This document shows positions 27,343-36,394 of a DNA stretch of 64,000 bases, piece after piece; position 1 is the first letter of the stretch, and the number at the start of each line of letters is the position of its first letter. Both the position numbers and the translations under genes were made by a program. The notes beneath the pieces are model-generated. The model was not told where the DNA came from, did no database searches, and saw nothing but the letters and a program-made list of their open reading frames with translations. This DNA is from Maribacter orientalis (lineage in GTDB: Bacteria > Bacteroidota > Bacteroidia > Flavobacteriales > Flavobacteriaceae), in the NCBI RefSeq assembly GCF_900109345.1, contig NZ_FNZN01000005.1:1-64000 (forward strand), read 5' to 3'.

Positions 27343-28736
27343 GATTGTCCTATTTTATAATAATTAAAGCCGATCCTTTCCATCGCAGTACTATCCAATA
27401 AACGTCTACCGTCAAATACAAAGGCTGGCTTAAGCATCTGTTTGAATATGGTTTTCCAATCATACTCTTTAAATTCATCCCATTCCGTTAAAATGGCAAT
27501 GGCATGCGCTTCTTCAGTAGCTTTAATAGGGTCGTTAGTAACCGTTACCAAGACTCGGTTTTCTTCAGGTGTCCGTGTATTTAAATAATCAAGGTCAGCA
27601 AATATTCGCTCTTTGGCAACTTTTGGATCATAAACGATAATTTCAGCTCTTTCTTCCAATAAAGCATCTACTACGGCTATTGCCGCCGATTCTCTTGTGT
27701 CATTCGTGTCCTTTTTAAAAGCCCAACCATAGACTACGATTTTTTTACCTGAAATTGTATTGTAAAGACTAGATATAATGTTTTCCGCAAAACGGCTCTT
27801 CTGATAATCATTGGCAATAATTACTTGTTCCCAATAATTGGCTACTTCTGTTAAACCATACGATCTAGCAATATAAACCAAATTAAGAATATCTTTTTGA
27901 AAACATGATCCCCCAAAACCAACAGAGGCATTTAAAAATTTAGGTCCAATGCGACTATCAAAACCAATAGCCCTAGAAATCTCTTGAATATTAGCATCGG
28001 TTTTTTCGCAGAGTGCAGAAATCGTATTTATGGATGATACCCGTTGCGCTAAAAATGCATTTGCCACCAATTTTGAAAGTTCTGATGACCATACATTGGT
28101 TTGTAGAATACGTTCTTTTGGTAGCCAATGTTCATAAATAGCACTTAAAGCATTTTTGGCTGCTTTTCCCGTTGGGGTGTCGTTACCACCGATTAAAACA
28201 CGATCGGCATGTATTAAGTCTTCTATAGCCGTACCTTCTGCTAAAAACTCTGGGTTGGAAAGAATCTCGAATTTTACCGCATTACCTGTATGGTCTAATA
28301 TATTCTGTATAGCCTGAGCAGTTCTTACAGGTAAGGTCGATTTTTCAACAACAATTTTATCGTCTTTAGCTACTTTGGCAATATTACGGGCACACAATTC
28401 TATAAATTTTAAATCTGCCGCTTGTCCCTTACCTTTACCATAGGTCTTAGTGGGTGTATTTACCGAGATAAATATCATTTGAGCTTCATCAATGGCTTTA
28501 TCTACCTCTGTTGAGAAAAACAGGTTTTTGCCTCTTCGTTCTCCTACAATTTCTTTTAATCCAGGTTCATATATTGGTAGATTATCTAAATCTGTAGTAT
28601 TCCATTGTGCAATACGTTCCTTATTAATGTCTACGACAGTTACTTGTATTTCAGGGCATTGTTTTGCGATAACGGACATTGTTGGGCCGCCAACATAACC
28701 TGCGCCAATACAGCATATTTTTGTAATCTTTTTCAT
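27339..28736 (-). CDS. ugd: UDP-glucose 6-dehydrogenase
   Basis: The 465-residue enzyme is of the longer, animal-like UGDH type: [20 protein letters not shown] at the N-terminus, [20 protein letters not shown] near 90, [13 protein letters not shown] near 130, [20 protein letters not shown] near 158, and the catalytic cysteine in [18 protein letters not shown] near 270. It oxidises UDP-glucose to UDP-GlcA, the substrate of the coupled epimerase. It is the first gene of the long minus-strand series and has a leader of roughly 180 bp if the promoter element at 28931-28924 is used. Confidence 0.93.
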   Translation of the reverse strand: MKKITKICCIGAGYVGGPTMSVIAKQCPEIQVTVVDINKERIAQWNTTDLDNLPIYEPGLKEIVGERRGKNLFFSTEVDKAIDEAQMIFISVNTPTKTYGKGKGQAADLKFIELCARNIAKVAKDDKIVVEKSTLPVRTAQAIQNILDHTGNAVKFEILSNPEFLAEGTAIEDLIHADRVLIGGNDTPTGKAAKNALSAIYEHWLPKERILQTNVWSSELSKLVANAFLAQRVSSINTISALCEKTDANIQEISRAIGFDSRIGPKFLNASVGFGGSCFQKDILNLVYIARSYGLTEVANYWEQVIIANDYQKSRFAENIISSLYNTISGKKIVVYGWAFKKDTNDTRESAAIAVVDALLEERAEIIVYDPKVAKERIFADLDYLNTRTPEENRVLVTVTNDPIKATEEAHAIAILTEWDEFKEYDWKTIFKQMLKPAFVFDGRRLLDSTAMERIGFNYYKIGQS

Positions 28737-28923
28737 TAATAGTTTATTGGGATTAAAAAAGCAAAGATTAGAAAATAACGCCCAAATAGAAAATATATTT
28801 TAGATGAACTCTTTATTTACGGGGTTTAAAAACCGTTTGATGCGATAAAAGGCATTTGTAATTTCTTTTAACCGATAATATCCACAGATTAAACGAATTA
28901 TGTTCATAATTCATTCATTTGAG

Positions 28924-28956
28924 CAAATGTATAGTTAATTTTGAATCTTATATTTG
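28924..28956. promoter_or_regulatory. Divergent pair of Bacteroidota -7 elements (TAnnTTTG)
   Basis: TACATTTG reads on the minus strand at 28931-28924, facing ugd, and TATATTTG reads on the plus strand at 28949-28956, facing the PglE-like gene. Both match the TAnnTTTG -7 consensus exactly and lie back to back 17 bp apart between the two polysaccharide operons. No clear -33 TTTG at the usual distance was found for either, so the call is provisional. Confidence 0.45.
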
Positions 28957-28976
28957 TAACCCTAAATGAACTACCA

Positions 28977-30113
28977 TTGAAAACCATTTCTACACCTACT
29001 AAAATATGGCTATCCTCTCCACACATGGGGGGTACAGAGAGAAAATATGTCGATGAGGCTTTTGACACGAATTGGATTGCTCCATTAGGACCTAATGTAA
29101 ACGCCTTTGAACATTCGATTAAAACACAACTAGGAAATTCAGTTCACGTTGCAGCATTAAGTTCAGGAACCGCAGCTATTCATTTAGGCCTTGAAATATT
29201 AGGTGTAGGTAGGGGCGATGAAGTACTTTGTCAAAGTTTTACATTTTCAGCCTCTGCTAATCCAATATTGTATTTAGGAGCTGAACCTGTTTTTGTAGAT
29301 AGTGAAACAGACACCTGGAATATGTCTCCTGTGTTATTAAGAGAGGCTATTGAAAGTAGAATTAAAGAACATAAAAAACCAAAGGCAATTATAGCTGTTC
29401 ATTTATATGGTATGCCTTATAAGGTTGCCGAAATTAAAGCGGTAGCGAATGAATTTCAAATTCCCGTTTTAGAAGATAGTGCTGAAGCGTTGGGGAGTAC
29501 TTATAACGGAGTGTCTTGTGGTACTTTTGGCGATATTGGTATTTTGTCATTTAATGGTAATAAAATTATAACCACTTCTGGTGGTGGGGCTTTAGTTTCA
29601 AAAAATAAAAGCTATACTGAAAAGGCGATATTTTTGGCAACCCAAGCGAGAGATGAAGCACCCCATTATCAACATTCTCATGTAGGTTATAATTATAGAA
29701 TGAGTAATGTACTCGCAGGAATTGGGCGTGGACAAATGGAAGTGTTGAGTGATAGGGTAGATGCTAGAAGAGCAAATCATCAATTTTATAAAGATACCCT
29801 AAACGATTTTCAGGAAATCACTTTTTTAGATGAACCAGAAGGTTATTTTTCTAATAGGTGGTTAAGTTGTATCTTAACAAATACGTATGAAATGAGAGAA
29901 AAGCTAAGGCTTACTCTTTTGGATGAGAATATAGAATCAAGACCATTATGGAAACCTTTACATTTACAACCAATATTTAGTAGCCATAAACAGTTTATGG
30001 ATGGAACTTCTGAAGCCCTTTTTGAAAAAGGACTTTGTTTGCCCAGCGGCTCCAATTTAACACAAGAAGATTTGGAACGCGTTGTTACCACCATTAAAAA
30101 CGTTTTATCATGA
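28977..30113 (+). CDS. DegT/DnrJ/EryC1 family sugar aminotransferase (PglE-like)
   Basis: This PLP enzyme should aminate a UDP-4-keto-6-deoxy sugar, giving UDP-4-amino-4,6-dideoxy-GlcNAc as in bacillosamine synthesis. Motifs are KIWLSSPHMGGTERKYVDEA near the start, AALSSGTAAIHLGLEILG, VLEDSAEALGSTYNG with the PLP aspartate, and the lysine in GILSFNGNKIITTSGGGALV. No ATG stands before the conserved KIWLSSP. TTG 28977 gives 378 residues, the usual family size, while TTG 28941 would start upstream of the -7 element at 28949 and is less likely. The stop overlaps the next start by 4 bp (ATGA), so it is coupled to the PglF-like gene. Confidence 0.88.
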   Translation: MKTISTPTKIWLSSPHMGGTERKYVDEAFDTNWIAPLGPNVNAFEHSIKTQLGNSVHVAALSSGTAAIHLGLEILGVGRGDEVLCQSFTFSASANPILYLGAEPVFVDSETDTWNMSPVLLREAIESRIKEHKKPKAIIAVHLYGMPYKVAEIKAVANEFQIPVLEDSAEALGSTYNGVSCGTFGDIGILSFNGNKIITTSGGGALVSKNKSYTEKAIFLATQARDEAPHYQHSHVGYNYRMSNVLAGIGRGQMEVLSDRVDARRANHQFYKDTLNDFQEITFLDEPEGYFSNRWLSCILTNTYEMREKLRLTLLDENIESRPLWKPLHLQPIFSSHKQFMDGTSEALFEKGLCLPSGSNLTQEDLERVVTTIKNVLS

Positions 30114-31819
30114 TACAGAAATATTTAGCGTATAATACAGAGAAATATGCCTCAAAATGGCTAGTGTTAGGTATCGATTTAGTAACCATTGCGTGTGCTT
30201 TTGTTTTGTCGTATTTAATACGATTTAATTTGACCTTAGATTTTGAAGTTGAAAATTTATTGTTACAACTTCCGCTAGTACTTATAACCTCATTAGTAGC
30301 TTTTCTAATTGTTGGTTCATACAAAGGGGTTGTTCGTCATACAGGGGTTCGTGATGTCTACAATATTTTTAATGCGGTCTGCTTTTCAAGTATATTGGTT
30401 ATTTTTATAGTCTTAGCCAATAGACAACTTGAGATTCTTAATCAATTTACCATTCCGTTGTCCATCATCATTATCAATAGTCTTATAACGTTTGTTGCCC
30501 TTACCGCTTCTAGGTTCGTTTTTAAATCGGTTTATAGTAATATGCACAGTAGCATAAAATCCTATAAAAACGTATTGATTTATGGAGCTGGTGATTCTGG
30601 AGTATTAACCCATGGTGCTATAACCAATCATGCGAAGAGTAGATATAGGGTACTTGGCTACATTGATAGGGATGTTAAAAAAATCGGTAAAAATATAAAT
30701 GGTGTTCCTGTTTTTGGTAGGAAATCTTTGACGGAATCTTTTATTCTGAAGAATAATATTTCAGAGATAATATTTTCAATTCAAAATATAGATTCTAGAA
30801 AATTAAGAAAGACGGTTGAAGGGTTGGTTGATTATCCTATAGTGGTTAAAATTGTACCTCCAATTGAAGATTGGATTAATGGAGAATTGAAAGTTTCGCA
30901 AATTAAACAGGTTCAAATTGAAGATTTATCTGATATAAGAGACAAAAATCGTATGAATGCGCTATTTGGTGAACACCGCCCAAATATTGTCTTTCACGCA
31001 GCTGCTTATAAACATGTACCGCTTATGGAATATAATTCATATGAGGCTATTAAAATTAATATTGGAGGAACCAAAAATGTTGCTGATTTATCTGTATTGC
31101 ATGGTGTGGAAAAATTTGTTTTTGTTTCTACGGACAAGGCTGTAAATCCGACCAATGTTATGGGAGCAACTAAACGTATTGCCGAACTGTATATTAGCTG
31201 TATGCAAAATGAGAATAAAACTAAATTTATTACTACCCGTTTTGGTAATGTTTTAGGGTCTAACGGATCTGTAATTCCATTGTTTAGAAAACAGATTGAA
31301 AAAGGCGGTCCATTAACATTGACCCATAAAGATATTACACGCTATTTTATGACGATACCAGAAGCTTCACAATTAGTGCTAGAAGCTGGTGCCATGGGTG
31401 AAGGTGGTGAGATATTTATATTTGATATGGGTGAGTCCGTAAAAATATATGATTTGGCTAAAAATATGATCAAGCTTTCTGGATTGCGTTATCCTGAGGA
31501 TATTGATATTAAAATTACGGGATTACGGCCAGGGGAGAAATTGTATGAAGAGCTTTTGGCGAATGGTGAGAATACCCTACCAACCTACCATCAAAAAATT
31601 AAAATCAGTAAGGTTCGTGATGTCGAATATTCTAAAGTACGTTCTAAAATTGATGAGTTATGTATAACCAATATGTTTTTCAGTGGTAATACCGTTAAAC
31701 TAATGAAGGAAATTGTTCCTGAATATGTTTCAAAAAATTCAGACTTTTGTGAATTAGACAAGCCATCAGTTGATTCTAATGATCAAAATATGACCAAATT
31801 AAAAATTGTACAACCCTAA
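30110..31819 (+). CDS. PglF/CapD-like nucleoside-diphosphate-sugar dehydratase with internal deletion
   Basis: The protein has the family layout: four membrane helices (about 17-135), a first Rossmann-like domain (VLIYGAGDSGVLTHGAI near 153), and the end of the second, catalytic SDR domain (HAAAYKHVPLMEYNS, VSTDKAVNPTNVMGATKRIA, FGNVLGSNGSVIPLF). Between QVQIEDL (residue 273) and DIRDKNRM the usual stretch of about 80 residues is missing. This stretch normally carries the TGAAGSIGSE cofactor loop and its first strands. The frame is intact, and the length is 569 rather than the usual roughly 650. UDP-GlcNAc 4,6-dehydratase activity is therefore doubtful. The 4-bp overlap with the aminotransferase gene shows the operon was built for consecutive steps. 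Confidence 0.88.
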   Translation: MIQKYLAYNTEKYASKWLVLGIDLVTIACAFVLSYLIRFNLTLDFEVENLLLQLPLVLITSLVAFLIVGSYKGVVRHTGVRDVYNIFNAVCFSSILVIFIVLANRQLEILNQFTIPLSIIIINSLITFVALTASRFVFKSVYSNMHSSIKSYKNVLIYGAGDSGVLTHGAITNHAKSRYRVLGYIDRDVKKIGKNINGVPVFGRKSLTESFILKNNISEIIFSIQNIDSRKLRKTVEGLVDYPIVVKIVPPIEDWINGELKVSQIKQVQIEDLSDIRDKNRMNALFGEHRPNIVFHAAAYKHVPLMEYNSYEAIKINIGGTKNVADLSVLHGVEKFVFVSTDKAVNPTNVMGATKRIAELYISCMQNENKTKFITTRFGNVLGSNGSVIPLFRKQIEKGGPLTLTHKDITRYFMTIPEASQLVLEAGAMGEGGEIFIFDMGESVKIYDLAKNMIKLSGLRYPEDIDIKITGLRPGEKLYEELLANGENTLPTYHQKIKISKVRDVEYSKVRSKIDELCITNMFFSGNTVKLMKEIVPEYVSKNSDFCELDKPSVDSNDQNMTKLKIVQP

Positions 31820-31859
31820 CCAGCTTCGGATTCACCGTTGTTAATTAATTATTTTAAAA

Positions 31860-32642
31860 ATGAATACAATAAAAACTAACCGTAGTAAATTCTCTTTATT
31901 GATTTTTTTAGGCATACTTGTTGCCTCTTGTGGGTCAAAAAAAGATATCGTTTATTTTCAAGATGCCTCTGATTATGAAACTATAGTTAGTGACAATACA
32001 CATACCAATACCTTTAAGGTAGATGATGTTATTGGTATTAACGTTTCCACTTTAGATCCCATGGCTAGTATACCATTTAATCTTATGTCAACTGCAAGAG
32101 GAGAAGGTAGTTTTAATCAACCACAACAATTGGATTACATAGTTGATAAAAATGGAGATATCGATTTTCCGGTATTAGGAACTGTTAAGGTTTTAGGACT
32201 AACCCCTGAGGAGACAAAAGAAGTTTTAAAGGAAAAATTAGAACCCTATTTAAAAGATCCAATTATAAATCTTCGTTTACGGAATTTTACAGTTACTATT
32301 TTAGGAGAGGTAAATCGCCCAGGAACCTATCAAGTAAATGGGGAGCAGATCACGGTTCTTGAAGCCATTGGACTTGCAAGTGATTTGGGAATAAAAGGGA
32401 AACGTGATAATGTTTTGGTTATTCGAGATTTTAATGGTACAAAGGTGTACACCCGTATTGATTTAACCAGCAAGGCCGCTTTAAATTCTCCTGTGTATTA
32501 TTTGACACAAAACGATGTCGTATATGTGGAGCCTAATAAGTCTGCTGTAACACAGTCAACATTAGATAATAGGGCGGGTTTGGCAATTTCCATCGCATCT
32601 TTGCTTATTACTACGACCGTTATTTTACTTACTAGAAATTAA
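31860..32642 (+). CDS. wza: Outer-membrane polysaccharide export lipoprotein (Wza-like)
   Basis: The 260-residue protein has a lipoprotein signal (LGILVASCGSKKD, Cys near residue 24). The polysaccharide export domain follows, with VDKNGDIDFPVLGTVKVLGL near 98 and LRLRNFTVTILGEVNRPGTY near 137, the latter opening an SLBB repeat. A C-terminal hydrophobic helix (GLAISIASLLITTTVILLTR) is also present, as in Bacteroidota Wza. It should form the export channel with the Wzc protein encoded 36 bp downstream. The gene starts 40 bp after the PglF-like stop. Confidence 0.9.
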   Translation: MNTIKTNRSKFSLLIFLGILVASCGSKKDIVYFQDASDYETIVSDNTHTNTFKVDDVIGINVSTLDPMASIPFNLMSTARGEGSFNQPQQLDYIVDKNGDIDFPVLGTVKVLGLTPEETKEVLKEKLEPYLKDPIINLRLRNFTVTILGEVNRPGTYQVNGEQITVLEAIGLASDLGIKGKRDNVLVIRDFNGTKVYTRIDLTSKAALNSPVYYLTQNDVVYVEPNKSAVTQSTLDNRAGLAISIASLLITTTVILLTRN

Positions 32643-32678
32643 AAGAAATCAGTTTACTACACTATTCATAACTGCACT

Positions 32679-35045
32679 ATGAGTTTTTCAGAAAAGAAAG
32701 AAGATATTAAAAATGTAATTGCCACCTATGCCAAACACTGGAAATGGTTTGTATTATGTGGATTAATGGCGTTAATAATTGCATATTTAAATATTAGATA
32801 TACCGTACCGGAATATATGGTACAATCGCAGATACAAATTGTACAGGAGAAGAATTCAGGCCCTGAAATGGGTGTTTTTCAAGACCTTAATATTATGGGA
32901 GGTTCTTCGAAACAAGTGGAGGATGAAATTGAAATTTTGGCTTCAAGGTCTAATTTCATTGAAGTAGTAAAGGAATTGGGCGCTAATGTGCAGATAATGG
33001 CCCTAGGGAAAGTGATAAACACCGAGGTTTATGCTAATCCGCCTATAAAAATTAATTTTATTGCTCCAGACTCTGTGGTGTATAATGCAAACTATAGTTT
33101 TTATATTGAGTTTTCTTCGGCGACTACATTTGGCATCGCCGAATTAGAAGGGGCGCCCGCTAAAATATATTCTTATGGAAATGGGATACCTACCCCATTA
33201 GGGGATATGGTGATTACGCCAAATGTAAAGGATCCTAAAGGATTAATCGGAAATCGATATCAAGTATCTTTTACCCCTGTAGAAAATGTTGCGCGGTCTC
33301 TTAAGGCGGCGGTTACAATTGCGGTTACTGAAGAATATTCTAATATTCTAGATGTATCTATGGTTAGTGCCATACCGGACAAGGCGAAGAATATTATTGA
33401 TAAATTGATTGAAATTTATAATAGGAATGCTACAGATGAAAAGAGACGGGTTGCCGATACGACTTCTGAATTTATTAATAACCGAATACAATTAATTTCT
33501 GGAACACTTACTTCTGTTGATCAAGATGCTCAAGAATTATTAACGCAAAAAGGAATGACCGGTTCAGGTCTTGAAGTTGGTGCTGCCGTGCAGGTGAGTG
33601 CCGGTAGTCGTCAAAATTTGGAAAGTGCTAAGGTGCAATTGCAAATGGTAAGTGGCCTTAAAGATTATGTTAATAGTGAAACAGGGTACGATGAAATGCC
33701 GGTGGTTGATGTGGGTAGTGGGGCTTTAAGCCAAGCTACCTTGCAATATAATACACTTGTAGCAGAACGTAAGCGATTGTTAAAAAGTGCGGATGAACGG
33801 AACCCGATGATTGTAAATTTAGATGAGCAATTAGATGGTATTAAAAGTACGATGCAGTCTAGTTTAAATTCTATGGAGCGCAATGTAGGAATGAACGTAA
33901 GTACCCTAGAAAGCCAATTGGGTCGTATACAGGGAACTATTTATTCCGCTCCGGAAAACCAACGGGAATTGCGAAATATTACCAGGAAACAGGAAACAAC
34001 CGAATCACTCTATTTATATTTATTGCAAAAAAGGGAGGAATCACAGATTGCTTTTGCGTCTGCAGAACCAAAATCAAATGTTATTGATAAGGCATACGTA
34101 TCTAGTCCGACACCAGTTACGCCTAAAGTAAAAATAACATATTTAGCTGCCTTAATGCTTGGTCTGTTACTACCTTTCGGAGTTGTTTTTGCTAAGGATC
34201 AATTAGACACCAAAATACATAACAAACATAGTTTAGAAACACTTACTAAAGATGTTCCTGTGTTAGGGGAATTACCGAGTCTTTCTAAAAAAGATAGCAA
34301 AATAATTATTAGTGATGATCGCTCAGTTCTGGCAGAAGCATTGCGAATTATTAGGGCTAACCTAGACTTTTTAATAAAGACTAGGTATGCAAGTGATAAG
34401 AGCAAGAATAATGTTATTTACGTAACATCAAGTACACCGGGAGAAGGAAAAACATTTGTTTCTACTAATCTTTCGATGATATTATCAAGTACACAAAAGA
34501 AGATTTTATTGGTTGGTGCCGATATTCGAAATCCAAAATTATATTCTTTCTTTTCTGGTGATTCTGTAGATAAATTAAAGACTCCATCCAGAAATAAAGA
34601 TGCCGGTCTTACAGAGTATTTGTTAGATGATTCAATACTGGTGAAAGATATTATTAGGCCTATGTTAGTGCATAATAATACTATAGATGTCATCTATTCT
34701 GGTAAGATTCCACCAAACCCTGCAGAATTATTAATGAGTACAAAGGTTAAAGATTTATTAGATGAGGTATCTGAACTTTACGACTATGTAATTGTAGATA
34801 CAGCTCCAATGATGGTGGTAAGTGATACGCTATTAATTGCACCTTATGCAGATCATATCATATACGTAATTAGGGCTGGTGTAACGGATGAAACTGCTGT
34901 TAAATTTCCATTAAATCTACGTGAGGAAGGTAAATTGAAAGGCGTATCATTTGTAGTGAATGATGTAAGCTTGGATAATTTAGGTTACGGAGGAAAATAT
35001 GGTTACGGCTACAGCAAGACCAGTAAGAAATGGTGGAAGTTTTAA
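32679..35045 (+). CDS. wzc: Polysaccharide co-polymerase with tyrosine autokinase domain (Wzc-like)
   Basis: The 788-residue protein combines a Wzz domain (first helix about 20-40, second near 485-505), a coiled-coil periplasmic part, a GNVR-type segment (VTPKVKITYLAALMLGLLLP), and a cytoplasmic BY-kinase. Kinase motifs are Walker A SSTPGEGKT near 585, A' ILLVGADIRNPKL, where the second Asp-rich position reads G-A-D, and Walker B YDYVIVDTAPMM near 701. The C-terminus carries four tyrosines in a glycine-rich tail (GYGGKYGYGYSKTSKK), the expected autophosphorylation cluster. It controls chain length and export together with Wza, and the phosphatase encoded next door should reverse its phosphorylation. 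Confidence 0.93.
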   Translation: MSFSEKKEDIKNVIATYAKHWKWFVLCGLMALIIAYLNIRYTVPEYMVQSQIQIVQEKNSGPEMGVFQDLNIMGGSSKQVEDEIEILASRSNFIEVVKELGANVQIMALGKVINTEVYANPPIKINFIAPDSVVYNANYSFYIEFSSATTFGIAELEGAPAKIYSYGNGIPTPLGDMVITPNVKDPKGLIGNRYQVSFTPVENVARSLKAAVTIAVTEEYSNILDVSMVSAIPDKAKNIIDKLIEIYNRNATDEKRRVADTTSEFINNRIQLISGTLTSVDQDAQELLTQKGMTGSGLEVGAAVQVSAGSRQNLESAKVQLQMVSGLKDYVNSETGYDEMPVVDVGSGALSQATLQYNTLVAERKRLLKSADERNPMIVNLDEQLDGIKSTMQSSLNSMERNVGMNVSTLESQLGRIQGTIYSAPENQRELRNITRKQETTESLYLYLLQKREESQIAFASAEPKSNVIDKAYVSSPTPVTPKVKITYLAALMLGLLLPFGVVFAKDQLDTKIHNKHSLETLTKDVPVLGELPSLSKKDSKIIISDDRSVLAEALRIIRANLDFLIKTRYASDKSKNNVIYVTSSTPGEGKTFVSTNLSMILSSTQKKILLVGADIRNPKLYSFFSGDSVDKLKTPSRNKDAGLTEYLLDDSILVKDIIRPMLVHNNTIDVIYSGKIPPNPAELLMSTKVKDLLDEVSELYDYVIVDTAPMMVVSDTLLIAPYADHIIYVIRAGVTDETAVKFPLNLREEGKLKGVSFVVNDVSLDNLGYGGKYGYGYSKTSKKWWKF

Positions 35046-35051
35046 ACCACC

Positions 35052-35792
35052 TTATTTAAAATTATAAATCGTTTTTTCAATTATAGGCTTAATAAGCATC
35101 AGTGTTTTTTCATTGATGCTTATTTTTTTTAAAGAATTCAACTGAGAAATTTTGTGAACATCACTAGCCATAAAATCTATTAAATTATTCTTTAATAACC
35201 AATTGGCTGCTTGATTTACTTCTTTACCATAATAATCACTCAAGGACAATATGTTTAATTGAAACAATAATCCCTTGCCTTTTAGTTTCTTATATTGTTT
35301 CAAGTGATTATGCAAGTACGCATATCTTTCAGGATGTGCGAAAATAGGAAATAGACCCATATCTGCAATTAATTTTACAGACTCGTTGAAATTTATCGAG
35401 GCTTGTAAATAGGACATTTCTATAAGGATGTAACTTTTTGAAAGTGGCATATATTCCTGGTCTTCAAGAAGTTTTTCGAACCCAGAATCTATCATGTGCT
35501 CTGCGGCTACATCAATATGTACATGGTCTAAATTATTCATTTTAAGACCGTTTTTAAGTAAGTTCAGAGAACTATTTATTGTTGCAGGATTATTAGGATA
35601 ATAATTTTCCATGATATGCGGCGTACATATAAAATCAGTAACCCCAAATTCACCAAAACCTTTTATAAGTTCGATAGACTCATCTACAGTTTTTGCGCCA
35701 TCATCTATACCAGGTAATATATGATTGTGAATATCAATGAAACCCTCAAGATGGTCAATTAAAAAATGTTTTTTACTAAAAAAGCTGAACAT
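35052..35792 (-). CDS. PHP-type tyrosine-protein phosphatase (CpsB/YwqE-like)
   Basis: The frame is open from 35894, but the conserved protein begins MFSFFSKKHFLIDHLEGFID at ATG 35792. The metal ligands appear as DIHNHILPGIDDGAKT near 20, CTPHIMENYYPN near 60, AEHMID near 95, FAHPERYAYL near 150 and ASDVHK near 215. It should dephosphorylate the tyrosine tail of Wzc, which is encoded 6 bp away in convergent orientation. The 34 extra codons upstream run through the att-like copy at 35812-35826 and do not look like protein, so the internal start is preferred. Confidence 0.88.
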   Translation of the reverse strand: MFSFFSKKHFLIDHLEGFIDIHNHILPGIDDGAKTVDESIELIKGFGEFGVTDFICTPHIMENYYPNNPATINSSLNLLKNGLKMNNLDHVHIDVAAEHMIDSGFEKLLEDQEYMPLSKSYILIEMSYLQASINFNESVKLIADMGLFPIFAHPERYAYLHNHLKQYKKLKGKGLLFQLNILSLSDYYGKEVNQAANWLLKNNLIDFMASDVHKISQLNSLKKISINEKTLMLIKPIIEKTIYNFK

Positions 35793-35811
35793 AAAGTTTA
35801 TGTGGTTTTTA

Positions 35812-35826
35812 TTATTTGCCGATACA
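35812..35826. repeat. att-like core A (copy of the mnmE 3' end)
   Basis: The 15-base core matches 43364-43378 exactly (16 bp including the next base) and 58648-58662 with one mismatch, all in the same orientation. Read on the minus strand it encodes Cys-Ile-Gly-Lys-stop, the end of MnmE. It lies 20 bp upstream of the phosphatase start and marks the outer limit of the inserted DNA. Confidence 0.8.
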
Positions 35827-35894
35827 GGAATTTTAATCCTATATAAATAAGTAGCTACCGTGATTTGAGGTACAATAAGTCCCGGAAAGTGCAC

Positions 35895-36394
35895 GGAAAT
35901 TATCAGTACCTAATATTTATGCAAATATAGTGTATAGCTATGGGTTAATTTTTATGGCTATCAAATGAATCTGAACTTAATCTGCACTTCAAATAATTTT
36001 GAATCCGTGCTTTAAGCTTACGTTTTTTTTATTTTCAATTCCGCCCTTCATGTATCCTAACTCTGAACTTACATTCTAAAAATATCTATGTAATTGGTCA
36101 TAGCCGAAATAGGATACCTAAGGAATCTGAACCTATCGATTACTATCAAAAGGTTTTATTGGAAAATAACGTCTTAGGATAATTATTGATTTCTAGAAAA
36201 ATAATAAAGAATTTGCTAATGTTCAACATTTTTAAACATGAACCACTTTAAAGGAAGATTACCTGAAATTATGTAGTTAGCTATTGATATTATATAGATA
36301 TGAATCTGTTGACGGTATTATCTGTATTAAACGATTAAATACCTTTTTAATATGATTCATTCGTTCCTTATTGAACTTTATTTTTATTTAAGGC
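35895..36394. other. Intergenic region without recognisable genes
   Basis: About 500 bp of AT-rich DNA lie between the phosphatase and the PRPP synthetase gene. Apart from a minus-strand TATATTTG (35929-35922) that could serve the phosphatase gene, I see nothing: no frame above a dozen or so convincing codons, no repeat, no RNA. Confidence 0.3.

Noticed and set aside
35793-35894. Extended N-terminus of the phosphatase (34 more codons)
   Set aside because: These codons run through att-like copy A and are not protein-like; the conserved family start is at 35792.
35895-36394. Insertion sequence remnant in the gap after the phosphatase
   Set aside because: No inverted terminal repeats, target duplication or transposase-like codons could be found.
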